NCBI RefSeq assembly: GCF_016469035.1
Contig: NZ_JAEHJZ010000032.1
Location: forward strand, 148,788-212,787
Direction of reading: 5' to 3'
DNA: 64,000 nt
DNA from: Gelidibacter salicanalis
GTDB lineage: Bacteria; Bacteroidota; Bacteroidia; Flavobacteriales; Flavobacteriaceae
Shown here: in pieces, positions 54,215 to 62,713 of the stretch
Position numbering within the stretch: the first letter of the stretch is position 1
Layout of the letters: each line of letters starts with the position of its first letter
The notes under the pieces: generated by a model
Database searches by the model: none
The model's input: only the letters and a program-made list of their open reading frames with translations
What the model was told of the DNA's origin: nothing
Made by a program: the position numbers and the translations under genes

Positions 54215-56110
54215 TTGAAGAATAGTGAAATTAAAATAAAATTTTGGATTGAACTTTGGGAAGATTTAATTAATAATTTCTTGAAAAGGTCTTATGGACT
54301 CACCTTATATTCACCACATATTTTAATTGAAGATATTATAGTTGAAATTGAAGAAAACCAATTTAGAAACAAAGAAAACAGAAAATACTTTTATTCTAAC
54401 TTATCTGACTTTTTAAAAAATGATGAAGTAATCCAAAATCATTTTAAATCCGAGTTTACACTATTAAGAAAAGACTTTAATTCTGACAAGACTAATTACA
54501 CTCTTGCTTTATGCAAAAAAATTAATGAATCTTTCAAAAAAGGAATTTATTTCCAAAAAACATTAGTTCTAACAGAAAAAATACTACTAGAAGACACAGA
54601 ATTAGATATCAAATTTGTTAATAAAATAAACTATTATTCTCAAAGCTTAATTGTTGAGCTCATCAGAAAATCATATGCATTAGAGGATGTGAAAAAATTC
54701 CTTAAGAATATTTTTGATGTGTATCATTATCACGGAGATTCATTAATAACAGATTTCCCACATAATATAGATTATTCAGAATATAAAGATGAAAATGAAA
54801 AAATCGACTTTAAAAAAGCTGAGGAAGTTGTAAAAAACATAATGGATAATCTCTCTTTTAAAGACAGAATAAAGAAACTATCATATTATTACAGTAAAAA
54901 AACTGAGAAGGTAAAATACATCTTCTTTATTAAAGGAATAAAAGGAGAAATTGACAAAACAATCTTTGGTGTAAATTTTTATAACATAAATCAAAAAAGA
55001 TTTACTGAAGAGGATAGAACCTACGATTCAGAAGATTTACAAAAGCATCTTGAAAAAGATAAATACCTACAAGCAGCTGTAGAAATTGATTATTTACTAC
55101 CTAAATCATCATTAAAATTTGCAAAATCAAAAATTGAAAATGCATTAGATATCCTCGCTTGTTATATTAGATTTAAAACAGATGTGGCATTAAATGAATC
55201 AAATTATATTATTGTAAACAAAGATAATAGATTGATATTCTCAACTTCTGGCAGAGGAAAGGATGATATATTTATGAACTATCACGATGCCTTAAATTTT
55301 AACGAACTAGAAAACCATATTGATAGTCTTAAAGAATTTTCGTTTTTATGGAATTCAAAGAAAAATTCAGAGACAGTTTCAAAAATCAAAAACGCTCTTC
55401 ATTGGTATAGAAAAGGAGAACAATCAAGTAAAGAAGCTGATAAAATGCTAAATTATTGGATTGCAATAGAAAATTTATTCAATTCAAAAGAGGACATTAA
55501 AAAAGATATTTTTTCAGATATTCATAAAAGTAAATTTGACTTAATCCAAGAGATTATAGCTTCTGAACAGATATTCAAATTCGTATATGAATATGGCTGG
55601 GAACTGTATCATTATTTCAGTCATAAAGAAAGAAATCGTTTTGAAAAAACAGATATACCAGAAAATCTTGTAGAGCTTGGACAACTAAATCCAGAAGTAG
55701 GAACAAGTATTTATTTAGAAAATTTTATAAAAATTCTGCCTGAATTAAGAGTCTATGAAAAGAATTTATTCATTTTAGATAAAATAGATGCCGTAATAAA
55801 ATTCTATTCTGATTCATCGTTTACAAAATCGGAAATATTAAATCACATTGGACAAGTTAAAAATGACGTTTTGATGATTTATCGATTTAGAAATCTAATT
55901 GTGCATAATGCTCATTTTGACAACACTCTTTTACCATATTTTGTTTGGAAGACAAAATCTTATTGTGGTGGAATTTTAAGGAAATTTATAAATAGCGACA
56001 AAGAGGATTCAAAGTTAAGTGATATAATTTTTGAGATTTTCATCGAAAAAGAAAAATTCTTGTTGGATTTTGAAAAGGGAAATATAAATTTATTTGAGAA
56101 AAAAAACTAA
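54215..56110 (+). CDS. Cassette 1: large HEPN protein (Apea-like)
   Basis: 631 residues from a TTG at 54215, the only sensible start near the cassette edge. The first 390 residues are unknown, helical and lysine-rich. The C-terminal 230 form a HEPN domain of the Apea type: ADKMLNYWIAIENLFNSKED, and R559-NLIV-H564 (RX4-6H), the catalytic motif of HEPN RNases. Such proteins are usual abortive-infection effectors. Stop TAA at 56108-56110 lies in the right arm. Confidence 0.7.
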   Translation: MKNSEIKIKFWIELWEDLINNFLKRSYGLTLYSPHILIEDIIVEIEENQFRNKENRKYFYSNLSDFLKNDEVIQNHFKSEFTLLRKDFNSDKTNYTLALCKKINESFKKGIYFQKTLVLTEKILLEDTELDIKFVNKINYYSQSLIVELIRKSYALEDVKKFLKNIFDVYHYHGDSLITDFPHNIDYSEYKDENEKIDFKKAEEVVKNIMDNLSFKDRIKKLSYYYSKKTEKVKYIFFIKGIKGEIDKTIFGVNFYNINQKRFTEEDRTYDSEDLQKHLEKDKYLQAAVEIDYLLPKSSLKFAKSKIENALDILACYIRFKTDVALNESNYIIVNKDNRLIFSTSGRGKDDIFMNYHDALNFNELENHIDSLKEFSFLWNSKKNSETVSKIKNALHWYRKGEQSSKEADKMLNYWIAIENLFNSKEDIKKDIFSDIHKSKFDLIQEIIASEQIFKFVYEYGWELYHYFSHKERNRFEKTDIPENLVELGQLNPEVGTSIYLENFIKILPELRVYEKNLFILDKIDAVIKFYSDSSFTKSEILNHIGQVKNDVLMIYRFRNLIVHNAHFDNTLLPYFVWKTKSYCGGILRKFINSDKEDSKLSDIIFEIFIEKEKFLLDFEKGNINLFEKKN

Positions 56111-56114
56111 TGCT

Positions 56115-56396
56115 AATAACTAAGAATTCGGCTCGCCGATAGGCCAGAGCTGAATTTTGTGTTGACGAATCCGGTTGATTTGCCATCTATGGGTAAAACG
56201 ATGAGTTGAGGGAGGGATGGTTGGAGGTTGTGCTGTGATTGATTTGGTGAGGTGTGTACATACGTAGTGGTTACTCATTTTACTCGCATCATAAAATAAA
56301 AAGTGCTTTGATTAAATTGTATCCCATCCTTAAAAGTAATATGTTTGATAGGAACATATAATAAATATAGACGCAACTGGTTGCGTCTATATATGA
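56115..56396 (+). repeat. Array repeat R1 (tail type A)
   Basis: Starts AATAACTAAGAATTCGGCTC and has the common hairpin (AATTCGGCTC GCC GATA GGC CA GAGCTGAATT), the common middle (TTTGCC...GGGTAAA hairpin, ATCC...GGAT pair), then tail A ending in the perfect hairpin AGACGCAAC TG GTTGCGTCT just before the next cassette. Confidence 0.85.
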
Positions 56397-56419
56397 GTTG
56401 GCAACAATAAGAGAAAATT

Positions 56420-57070
56420 ATGGCATACAAGGATTTTATACAAAATAACACATATTACTATTTAGCAGATTACCCTTTGGAATGTCCTGAATGTCATCAG
56501 AAGACAACTCCGAATTATACGAATCATAGAATTGCCAATAATTCCCGTTTATTATATGCCAATTTATATTGTCCAAATCCAAATTGTGAAAAAAGTTATA
56601 TTGGAGAATATAAATTAGATGGGAAAACTTATTTTTTTACTAAAGTTATAATTGGTAAACCTAAAAAAACGTTTTTCTCCGAGGAAATATCGACAATATC
56701 ACCAATGTTTTTAAAAATATATAATGAATCCTTTACTGCTGAACAGATGCAATTATTAGAAATTTCAGGTGTTGGATATCGAAAAGCACTTGAGTTTTTA
56801 ATAAAAGATTTTTTAATTAAAATGAAACCAGATAAATCGGAACTTATTAAGAAAATGTTTCTTGGTAAATGTATAGCCGAATTAGTAGACGACCCTAAAA
56901 TAAAAACTACAGCCAAAAGAGCAGTTTGGCTGGGCAATGACCATACACATTATATAAAAAAATGGGACGATAAAGATTTAGCCGACTTAAAAAAGCTAAT
57001 TCGATTAACTATAAATTGGATTGAATCGGAAATTTTAACAGCGGAATTAGAAACATCGATGCCGGAATAA
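56420..57070 (+). CDS. Cassette 2: zinc-ribbon DUF4145 (HEPN-like) protein
   Basis: 216 residues. A zinc ribbon at the N-terminus (C22, C25 in CPEC; C51, C56 in CPNPNC) and a DUF4145 helical domain: GVGYRKALEFLIKDFL, then KRAVWLGNDHTHY, where R...H fits the HEPN-like motif of the family. DUF4145 proteins occur in restriction and defence loci. ATG 24 bases after the cassette edge. Confidence 0.75.
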   Translation: MAYKDFIQNNTYYYLADYPLECPECHQKTTPNYTNHRIANNSRLLYANLYCPNPNCEKSYIGEYKLDGKTYFFTKVIIGKPKKTFFSEEISTISPMFLKIYNESFTAEQMQLLEISGVGYRKALEFLIKDFLIKMKPDKSELIKKMFLGKCIAELVDDPKIKTTAKRAVWLGNDHTHYIKKWDDKDLADLKKLIRLTINWIESEILTAELETSMPE

Positions 57071-57082
57071 ATTACTGTTACC

Positions 57083-57475
57083 AATAACTAAGAATTCGGC
57101 TCGCCGATTACTCCCTTCGGTCATGAGTAAGTTGGCCAGAGCTGCATACTGTGTTGACGCATCCGGTTGGTTTGCCATTTGTGGGTAAAACGTTGGGCTA
57201 AGGGAAGGATGGTTGGAGGTTGTGCTGTTTTGGGCGGCCAAGTAGTATAGAACCGTCTTGTTCTATAACTTGTTAAGTGCTTTGCTTGTGGTTTGAATTT
57301 AGGATGCTTGGTTTTTATCGTTTAGTTTTAAAGTTGGGGCTTATTTGGCCCCCAATTAGTTGGGAGTGCTATTTTAGATTTCAAATGTATACATTTGAGA
57401 ATAACAAACAGGAATGGCATGGGGTGCATAGGGGGTATATGGCACTCTGTGTTGTATATATAAATGTTGGCAACA
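57083..57475 (+). repeat. Array repeat R2 (tail type B)
   Basis: Common part with an extended hairpin tip: between GCC and GGC is an added TTACTC...GAGTAA stem. Tail B follows: TTGGGG...CCCCAA hairpin, then a stretch with AGTGCTATTTTAGATTTCAA and a CAGGAATGGCATGGGGTGCA block, ending TATATATAAAT before GTT. An open frame of 67 codons here (57277-57480) is part of the repeat. Confidence 0.85.
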
Positions 57476-57494
57476 ATTAAAACCAAGCGTACTT

Positions 57495-58232
57495 TTGGAC
57501 AAATCAATTAGAAATTTACAACCACCAAACCAATTAGCTGAAGGCTTTTTGAAATTTGCGAAAGAGGTAAATCAAAAATCCATTGATTTAAACACTAAAT
57601 TCTCTGAAGAAGAAATTTGTGATATATTCAACAACAGTTTTCCTGGGAAAATCAGAGCAAATTTCCTGTTATGGATTGGAGATTTAAATAAGATTATAAG
57701 TGGAATTAATATCATTCTGTCTGACCTATCTGATTTAGAGAATAACAAAAAATCTCTAAAAGGAAATCCTGTTTCAAGAAGCGAATTTCTCTTTCAAGTC
57801 TTTTTTGGAGAATTTTTCAGAATTAGAGAAACTTCAAAAATATTTATTAAGATTTTGACAAAAGAAAAAGTTCTAAATAACAAAGGAAAAAAATCCGTTA
57901 CGGAATTTTATTTTATTGCATTTAAGAAAATGTATGAAATAAGGAATATGTTTATACACGAAGGTTTGAGTTTCAAAGATTATGACATTGAATTTGGAAA
58001 GGAGTTTTATGAAATACTTTCGAAAGACGAGCAAGAAAAATTTATGAAACTAATAAAAGAATCTAACACAAGAGAGAATACGATTGAAATTCAATGTGCA
58101 ATTTATATTAAATTCATTAATAAAATTATGTCTGACTTTTTAGAGTTTCAAGATTTATTAAGCAACCTTTTGGCTGATTTAATAATTGAATATGAAGGAA
58201 AAGCATTAAAAATAACTGTTGCCAATAACTAA
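57495..58232 (+). CDS. Cassette 3: HEPN-like helical protein
   Basis: 245 residues from a TTG at 57495, 19 bases inside the cassette. Entirely helical. R150-NMFI-H155 (in YEIRNMFIHEG) fits the HEPN RX4H motif, as does its helical setting. The last two residues NN and the stop TAA are encoded by the repeat itself (58224-58232), so the cassette had no stop of its own in this frame. Confidence 0.6.
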   Translation: MDKSIRNLQPPNQLAEGFLKFAKEVNQKSIDLNTKFSEEEICDIFNNSFPGKIRANFLLWIGDLNKIISGINIILSDLSDLENNKKSLKGNPVSRSEFLFQVFFGEFFRIRETSKIFIKILTKEKVLNNKGKKSVTEFYFIAFKKMYEIRNMFIHEGLSFKDYDIEFGKEFYEILSKDEQEKFMKLIKESNTRENTIEIQCAIYIKFINKIMSDFLEFQDLLSNLLADLIIEYEGKALKITVANN

Positions 58233-58525
58233 GAGTTAGGCTCGCCAATTGGCCAGAGCTTAATTGTGTGTTGATGCATCCGGTTGATTTGCCGTCTATG
58301 GGTAAAACGTTGAGTTGAGGGAAGGATATTTGGAAGTTGCTCAGTGATTGATTTGGCCAAGTGTGTACATACGTAGTGGTTACTTATGGGAAAGTATCTT
58401 TTCTCATTTTGTACGCATCATAAAATAAAAAGTGCTTTGTTTAAATTGTATCCTATTCTTAAAAGTAATATGTTTGATAGGAACATATAATACATATAGA
58501 CGCAACTGGTTGCGTGTATACATGT
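58224..58525 (+). repeat. Array repeat R3 (tail type A)
   Basis: The common hairpin is AGTTAGGCTC GCCAATTGGC CA GAGCTTAATT: compared with R1, one C-G pair has become A-T, a compensatory change that supports folding. Tail A is nearly the same as in R1; the end hairpin is GACGCAAC/GTTGCGTG. Confidence 0.85.
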
Positions 58526-58558
58526 GTTGCCAGTAATACAACAAAAATCGAGAAATTA

Positions 58559-59437
58559 ATGGGCGTATCAGAAAATTTTAAAACCTTTTGTGACGATTTA
58601 ACTATCTCAACAACCAAACGTACGACCATTTCAATAAGATTTAATGCTATAGTTAAACGGCTTAATAACGATTTTTGGAATTTGGATTCAACAACTGGTG
58701 GAAGATATTTAGGTTCCTATGGTCGTCATACGGCAAACGACAGAGTCAGCGATGTCGATATGCTGTTTGAAATGCCTTGGTCAGTCCACGCAAAATATGA
58801 TAAATATATTAGCAATGGACAATCTGCGCTTCTTCAAGATGTCAAAAATTCAATTGCTAAAACTTATCCGTCAACGTATCTAAAAGGCGACGGACAAATC
58901 GTTCAAGTTACATTTTGGGATTCTAACAAATTTGAAGTTTTGCCAGCATTTAAGCATACGGATAATACATATACCTATGGCGATTCAAATTCCGGAGGTA
59001 GTTGGAAAAAAACAAACCCGATTCCCGAAATTAACGCTATTAATTCAGGAGATAATTTAACAAATAACAATTTAAAAAGACTTTGTAAAATGACACGTGC
59101 TTGGAAATTTCATTGTGACGTGCCAATTAAAGGTTTACTCATAGACACATTAGCATATCGTTTTTTATTGAGTTGGGAACATCGCGATAAATCCTATCTT
59201 TATTACGACTGGATGTGTCGGGATTTTTTTGCATTTTTAAAAAATCAAACTTCCACTCAAACTATTTGGTATGCAGTTGGTAGTATGCAATCTATCTATA
59301 ATCCCGATAATTTTAGATATAAAGCAACAATTGCTTATAATAAGTCTATCGATGCGATAAAGCTTGAAACTGATGGGAAACATTGGTCAACAAAACAAAA
59401 ATGGAGAGAAATATATGGAATCAGATACCCAAGCTAA
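58559..59437 (+). CDS. Cassette 4a: CD-NTase (SMODS nucleotidyltransferase)
   Basis: 292 residues from the ATG at 58559 (an upstream ATG at 58514 would start inside the repeat). GSYGR (52-56) followed by D65 and D67 in SDVDMLF and a third acidic site at FEV (E126) form the nucleotidyltransferase active site of the SMODS/CD-NTase family, which makes cyclic oligonucleotide signals in CBASS defence. TNNNLKRLCKMTRAWK and IDTLAYRFLL are typical of the C-terminal half. The SLATT gene overlaps its end by 23 bases, so the two are coupled. Confidence 0.85.
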   Translation: MGVSENFKTFCDDLTISTTKRTTISIRFNAIVKRLNNDFWNLDSTTGGRYLGSYGRHTANDRVSDVDMLFEMPWSVHAKYDKYISNGQSALLQDVKNSIAKTYPSTYLKGDGQIVQVTFWDSNKFEVLPAFKHTDNTYTYGDSNSGGSWKKTNPIPEINAINSGDNLTNNNLKRLCKMTRAWKFHCDVPIKGLLIDTLAYRFLLSWEHRDKSYLYYDWMCRDFFAFLKNQTSTQTIWYAVGSMQSIYNPDNFRYKATIAYNKSIDAIKLETDGKHWSTKQKWREIYGIRYPS

Positions 59438-59978
59438 ATTAACTATGGAATCCCAATTAAGGGAATTGTATGGTCGAACAGTATGGACGCACAAGACACA
59501 GGAAAAGTGTGCCGATATACTTCGTGCACGAAATCATAATATGAAGATTTTTCAAATAACGTTATCTGCCCTGACAACAACTGGAATTTTAGTAACTGTA
59601 TTTGGAGAAAATTACACTGTAGGCATAATATCTGCTATTCTATCTGCAATTTTATTCACGTTAAATGCATATTTCCAAAAATATGATTTAGGAGAAATTG
59701 CACAAAAACATTCTGAATCCGCATCGGATATTTGGAATGTTAGAGAAAAATATCTTTCATTACTTACAGACTTAAATTCTGGAGTTTTGAATATCGTAGA
59801 AATCGGTAATAAACGTGATGAACTACAATCTGAACTATTTAATATTTATAAAGGAGCGCCAAGAACTTTAAGTAAGGCTTACAAAAAAGCAACAGAAAGT
59901 TTAAATATTAAAGAGGAGTTGACATTTTCAACCGAAGAAATAAATAATCTTTTACCTAAAGAATTAAGACGTGAATAA
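59415..59978 (+). CDS. Cassette 4b: SLATT membrane protein, CBASS-type effector
   Basis: 187 residues from the ATG at 59415. A helical start, two membrane helices in a hairpin (about 44-63 and 67-87) and a cytoplasmic helix (LGEIAQKHSESASDIWNVREKYLSLLTDL) define a SLATT protein, known to pair with SMODS nucleotidyltransferases as a pore-forming effector. No Cap2/Cap3 genes are present, so this is a minimal two-gene system. Both genes lie in one cassette. Confidence 0.8.
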   Translation: MESDTQAKLTMESQLRELYGRTVWTHKTQEKCADILRARNHNMKIFQITLSALTTTGILVTVFGENYTVGIISAILSAILFTLNAYFQKYDLGEIAQKHSESASDIWNVREKYLSLLTDLNSGVLNIVEIGNKRDELQSELFNIYKGAPRTLSKAYKKATESLNIKEELTFSTEEINNLLPKELRRE

Positions 59979-59990
59979 AGTACTACTGGC

Positions 59991-60225
59991 AATAACTAAG
60001 AATTCGGCTCGCCGCACCTGTCCCGCCTTAGCGGGGTAGGCCAGAGCTGAATTTTGTGTTGACGAATCCGGTTGGTTTGCCGTTTATGGGTATAATGATG
60101 GATAAGAAATGGACCTTGGATTCTTTGTATGAATCAGGTACATTTGAGAAAGAGAAACCAAAATAACATGGTGTACATAGGTGATATATACGTCACTCCT
60201 AATGTCATATGTTATATATACACAT
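59991..60225 (+). repeat. Array repeat R4 (short tail)
   Basis: Common hairpin with another tip: CCCGCC TTA GCGGGG inserted between GCC and GGCC. The middle is cut short after GGGTATAAT and joins directly to the 3' end of tail B (KKWTLDSLYESGTFEK-coding stretch). Ends TATATATACACAT before GTT. Confidence 0.85.
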
Positions 60226-60268
60226 GTTCTACGCAATTTGACCAAACTAACCCGAATTTAATGACTGA

Positions 60269-61030
60269 ATGAAATTGAAATGTCTTTGGTGTCTTAATGA
60301 ACAACCACAAGTTACTTTTAACAAAAAAGCTCACACGATACCCAAATCTTTGGGAGGACAGAATTACAATAAGAATGTTTGTGATGATTGCAATTCATTT
60401 TTTGGAAATAAACAAGAAGTGAATTATTCTATTGAAGAGGCTTTAAAGGAAACTTTCAACATAACACGAAGAAGGCTATTGATGGACACTAAACAGAAAC
60501 GTCAAGTCGGAAAATTTAAATCAAGATTTTTTGATATTAAAGAGCGAAATGGAAAGCCAAGACTTGTCATAAAACCATCTTTCCGACTAAATTCAACATT
60601 CCAAAGAGAATTATGTTATTATTTCAAACGCGGACTTTACAAAATGTATTTGGAAGAATTAAACAGGCAAACTGGAAAAGGATTCGAGCCAAAATATGAT
60701 AATATCAGAAATTTTGCAAGATATGGAAAGGGAACTGCAACTGTCCTGTATTTTAACCGAGTGATAGGAATAATGTTAATGTTTCGAAGTGAAGCAGAAA
60801 CACCAATTTTATATTTCGATAGAATGAAATATTTATATTCTAATGAGCAATTTGTAGAAATTGAATTTCTTGGACACGTATTTGGCTTTCCGATAACAGT
60901 ATACACGCAGTCGGATTTTAACAGTTATATAAAAAAGTCATTAGAAGAAAAAAAGAGATTTTTCAAAAATGCAAAAGAAATTGACAAACTAACTGATGTA
61001 GATTTAAGCTTGAGAATAATGAACAGCTGA
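60269..61030 (+). CDS. Cassette 5: HNH-type nuclease-like protein
   Basis: 253 residues. The N-terminus is an HNH-like zinc motif: C5 and C8 (CLWC), the AHTIPKSLGG segment with H22, and C38, C41 followed by N42 (CDDCNSFFG), as in HNH_5 families. The remaining 200 residues are unknown, with FKRGLYKMYLEELNRQTG and a strand-rich end (IEFLGHVFGFPITVY). Start 43 bases inside the cassette. Probably a defence or restriction nuclease. Confidence 0.65.
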   Translation: MKLKCLWCLNEQPQVTFNKKAHTIPKSLGGQNYNKNVCDDCNSFFGNKQEVNYSIEEALKETFNITRRRLLMDTKQKRQVGKFKSRFFDIKERNGKPRLVIKPSFRLNSTFQRELCYYFKRGLYKMYLEELNRQTGKGFEPKYDNIRNFARYGKGTATVLYFNRVIGIMLMFRSEAETPILYFDRMKYLYSNEQFVEIEFLGHVFGFPITVYTQSDFNSYIKKSLEEKKRFFKNAKEIDKLTDVDLSLRIMNS

Positions 61031-61045
61031 ATAAAAACTGCGTAG

Positions 61046-61461
61046 AATAACTAAGAATTTGGCTCGCCGATAGGCCAGAGCTGACTATTGTGTTGACGCA
61101 TCGGGTTGGTTTGGCGTCTATGGGTAAAACGTTGGGTTGAGGGAAGGATGGTTGGAGGTTGTGCTGTTTTGGGAGGCCAAGTAGTATAGAACCTCTTGTT
61201 CTATAACTTGTTAAGTGCTTTGCTTGTGGTTTGAATTTAGGATGCCTGGTTTTTGCCGTTTAGTTTTAAAGTTGGGGCTAATGTAGCCCCCAATTAGTTG
61301 GGAGTGCTATTTTAGATTTCAAATTTATACATTTGAGATATGAACTATAAGAAATGGACCTTGGATGCTTTACAGGAATCGGGTATATTTGAGAACGACA
61401 AACAGAAATGGCATGGGGTGGATAGGGGGTATATATGGCACTCTATGTTGGATATAGACAT
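61046..61461 (+). repeat. Array repeat R5 (tail type B, full)
   Basis: The longest complete copy. Tail B has the hairpin GGGGCTA atg TAGCCCC, a better stem than in R2 with compensatory bases. Contains an ORF (ATG 61340) that runs through the cassette edge. Ends TATAGACAT before GTT. Confidence 0.85.
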
Positions 61462-61480
61462 GTTGGACATAATTATATAA
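61340..61480 (+). CDS. Small ORF inside tail B (46 residues), doubtful
   Basis: MNYKKWTLDALQESGIFEND and onward; closely related peptides (KKWTLDSLYESGTFEK; KKWTLYALQESGTF) are encoded in R4 and in the following partial repeat, with some third-position changes. It could be an old coding sequence caught up in the repeat or simply conserved DNA. Stop TAA lies inside the next cassette fragment. Confidence 0.25.
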   Translation: MNYKKWTLDALQESGIFENDKQKWHGVDRGYIWHSMLDIDMLDIII

Positions 61481-61516
61481 GAATGATAACAGATTTAAGA
61501 ACTTCAATATTACATC
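61462..61516 (+). pseudogene. Remnant of a lost cassette (6a)
   Basis: Starts with a proper left edge, GTTGGACATAA, then 55 bases of AT-rich DNA that end abruptly within tail B sequence. No gene and no right arm remain, so most of the cassette and the first half of its repeat were deleted. Confidence 0.6.
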
Positions 61517-61701
61517 ATTATTTGGCCCCCAATTAATTGGGAGTGCTATTTTAGATTTCAAATTTATACATTTGAGATATGAACTTTAAGAAATGGACCT
61601 TGTATGCTTTACAGGAATCGGGTACATTTTGAGAACGACACACAGAAATGGCATGGGGTGCATAAGTGATATATACGTTACTCTGTGTTATATATAACCA
61701 T
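61517..61701 (+). repeat. Partial array repeat (3' half of tail B)
   Basis: From TTATTTGGCCCCCAATTA to TATATATAACCAT. Nearly identical to R5 and R2 from the CCCCCAATTA point on, including the KKWTL coding stretch, which here has an extra base and is out of frame. Lacks the common hairpin. Confidence 0.75.
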
Positions 61702-61720
61702 GTTGGCATTAATTTGAGAA

Positions 61721-62389
61721 ATGGATAAACTAATAGAAAGAATACTTAAATTTTTTGAAAATAAATCTATTCATTTTGGTTTAAGGACTTCTCTATTTAT
61801 AATTTCTATTTTTGTTTTAACGACTTGCGATTACTATTTAAATTTCACTTATGATATTCATCTAGATAACAAAATTGAAAAATTAGAATCAATTAATAAT
61901 CTAAAGGAAATATATAAAACTGATTCTATAAAACTATCTGAACTGACTGAATTAGAAAATCGGATTTACAAAAGAACGCACTATTCTGACCGATTACGCA
62001 TTTTGGATTTAAACCAAATCAATATTTTCAAGAAATCGGACACAACTGAAATCAAAAGACCAATTATTAAAAACGATAATACTATTACAAATAAACCCAT
62101 TCGTTCATTATTTTGGATGGTTTTGTCATCTAATTATTTCTTTATTATTTTAATTATTGGCTTAATAATTATGCCTTTTACTGGCTCTGTACACAGAGAA
62201 TTAAAAAATGTTTTAGGTGCTATTGCCGCAATAATTATAATAATCGGAATTATATATTTAATCACTTCTATTGCTTATAAGATTCCTTTGTTATGGAATA
62301 AACCATATTTGAATTACATACTTAATTTCTTAATTCACTCACCTTTTATTTATTTAATATTTTGGTGGAATAAAACAGGAAAAAACTAA
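61721..62389 (+). CDS. Cassette 6: four-helix membrane protein, unknown
   Basis: 222 residues. Membrane helices at about 22-41, 130-152, 166-188 and 198-216 with a soluble loop of 85 residues between the first two (DKIEKLESINNLKEIYKTDS and onward, probably helical and periplasmic). No family recognised. In a defence-rich array a membrane effector is possible but unproven. ATG 19 bases inside the cassette. Confidence 0.55.
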   Translation: MDKLIERILKFFENKSIHFGLRTSLFIISIFVLTTCDYYLNFTYDIHLDNKIEKLESINNLKEIYKTDSIKLSELTELENRIYKRTHYSDRLRILDLNQINIFKKSDTTEIKRPIIKNDNTITNKPIRSLFWMVLSSNYFFIILIIGLIIMPFTGSVHRELKNVLGAIAAIIIIIGIIYLITSIAYKIPLLWNKPYLNYILNFLIHSPFIYLIFWWNKTGKN

Positions 62390-62393
62390 TGCC

Positions 62394-62682
62394 AATAACA
62401 AAGAATTAGGCTCGCCGATAGGCCAGAGCTGCATATTTTGTTGACCCATCCGGTAGGTTTGCCGTCTATGGGTAAAACGTTGGGTTGAGGGAAGGATTGT
62501 TGGAGGTTACGCTGTGATTGATGTGGTCAATATGCAATGTAGCGCGAAAGGATCTTTTTGAAATTACTTATCCTTTATATGCAGTTGTTTTACTACAGGG
62601 AAAAATGAATAAGTGGAACAGAAGTTCCATTTATCCGGGTAATATAAGGTGTAAATGTTTATATTAGGTCCACATATAACGA
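62394..62682 (+). repeat. Array repeat R6 (tail type D)
   Basis: Begins AATAACAAAGAATTAGGCTC. The common half is intact to GGAGGTTACGCTGTGATTGA, then a tail unlike A or B (ATGCAATGTAGCGCGAAAGG, GGAACAGAAGTTCC hairpin). It ends CACATATAACGA before GTT. Confidence 0.8.
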
Positions 62683-62713
62683 GTTTCACACCAGCTAAAA
62701 CCAACATAGAGAA

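Noticed and set aside
57277-57480. Open frame of 67 codons in R2
   Set aside because: Lies entirely in tail B of the repeat and is not kept open in R5.
56115-62682. Repeats as ordinary attC sites
   Set aside because: Length is 235-416 bp and the core bases differ from RYYYAAC/GTTRRRY; only the logic of split complementary ends matches.
56115-62682. Repeats as insertion sequences or MITEs
   Set aside because: No terminal inverted repeats of their own, no target duplications, and always exactly between genes in one direction.
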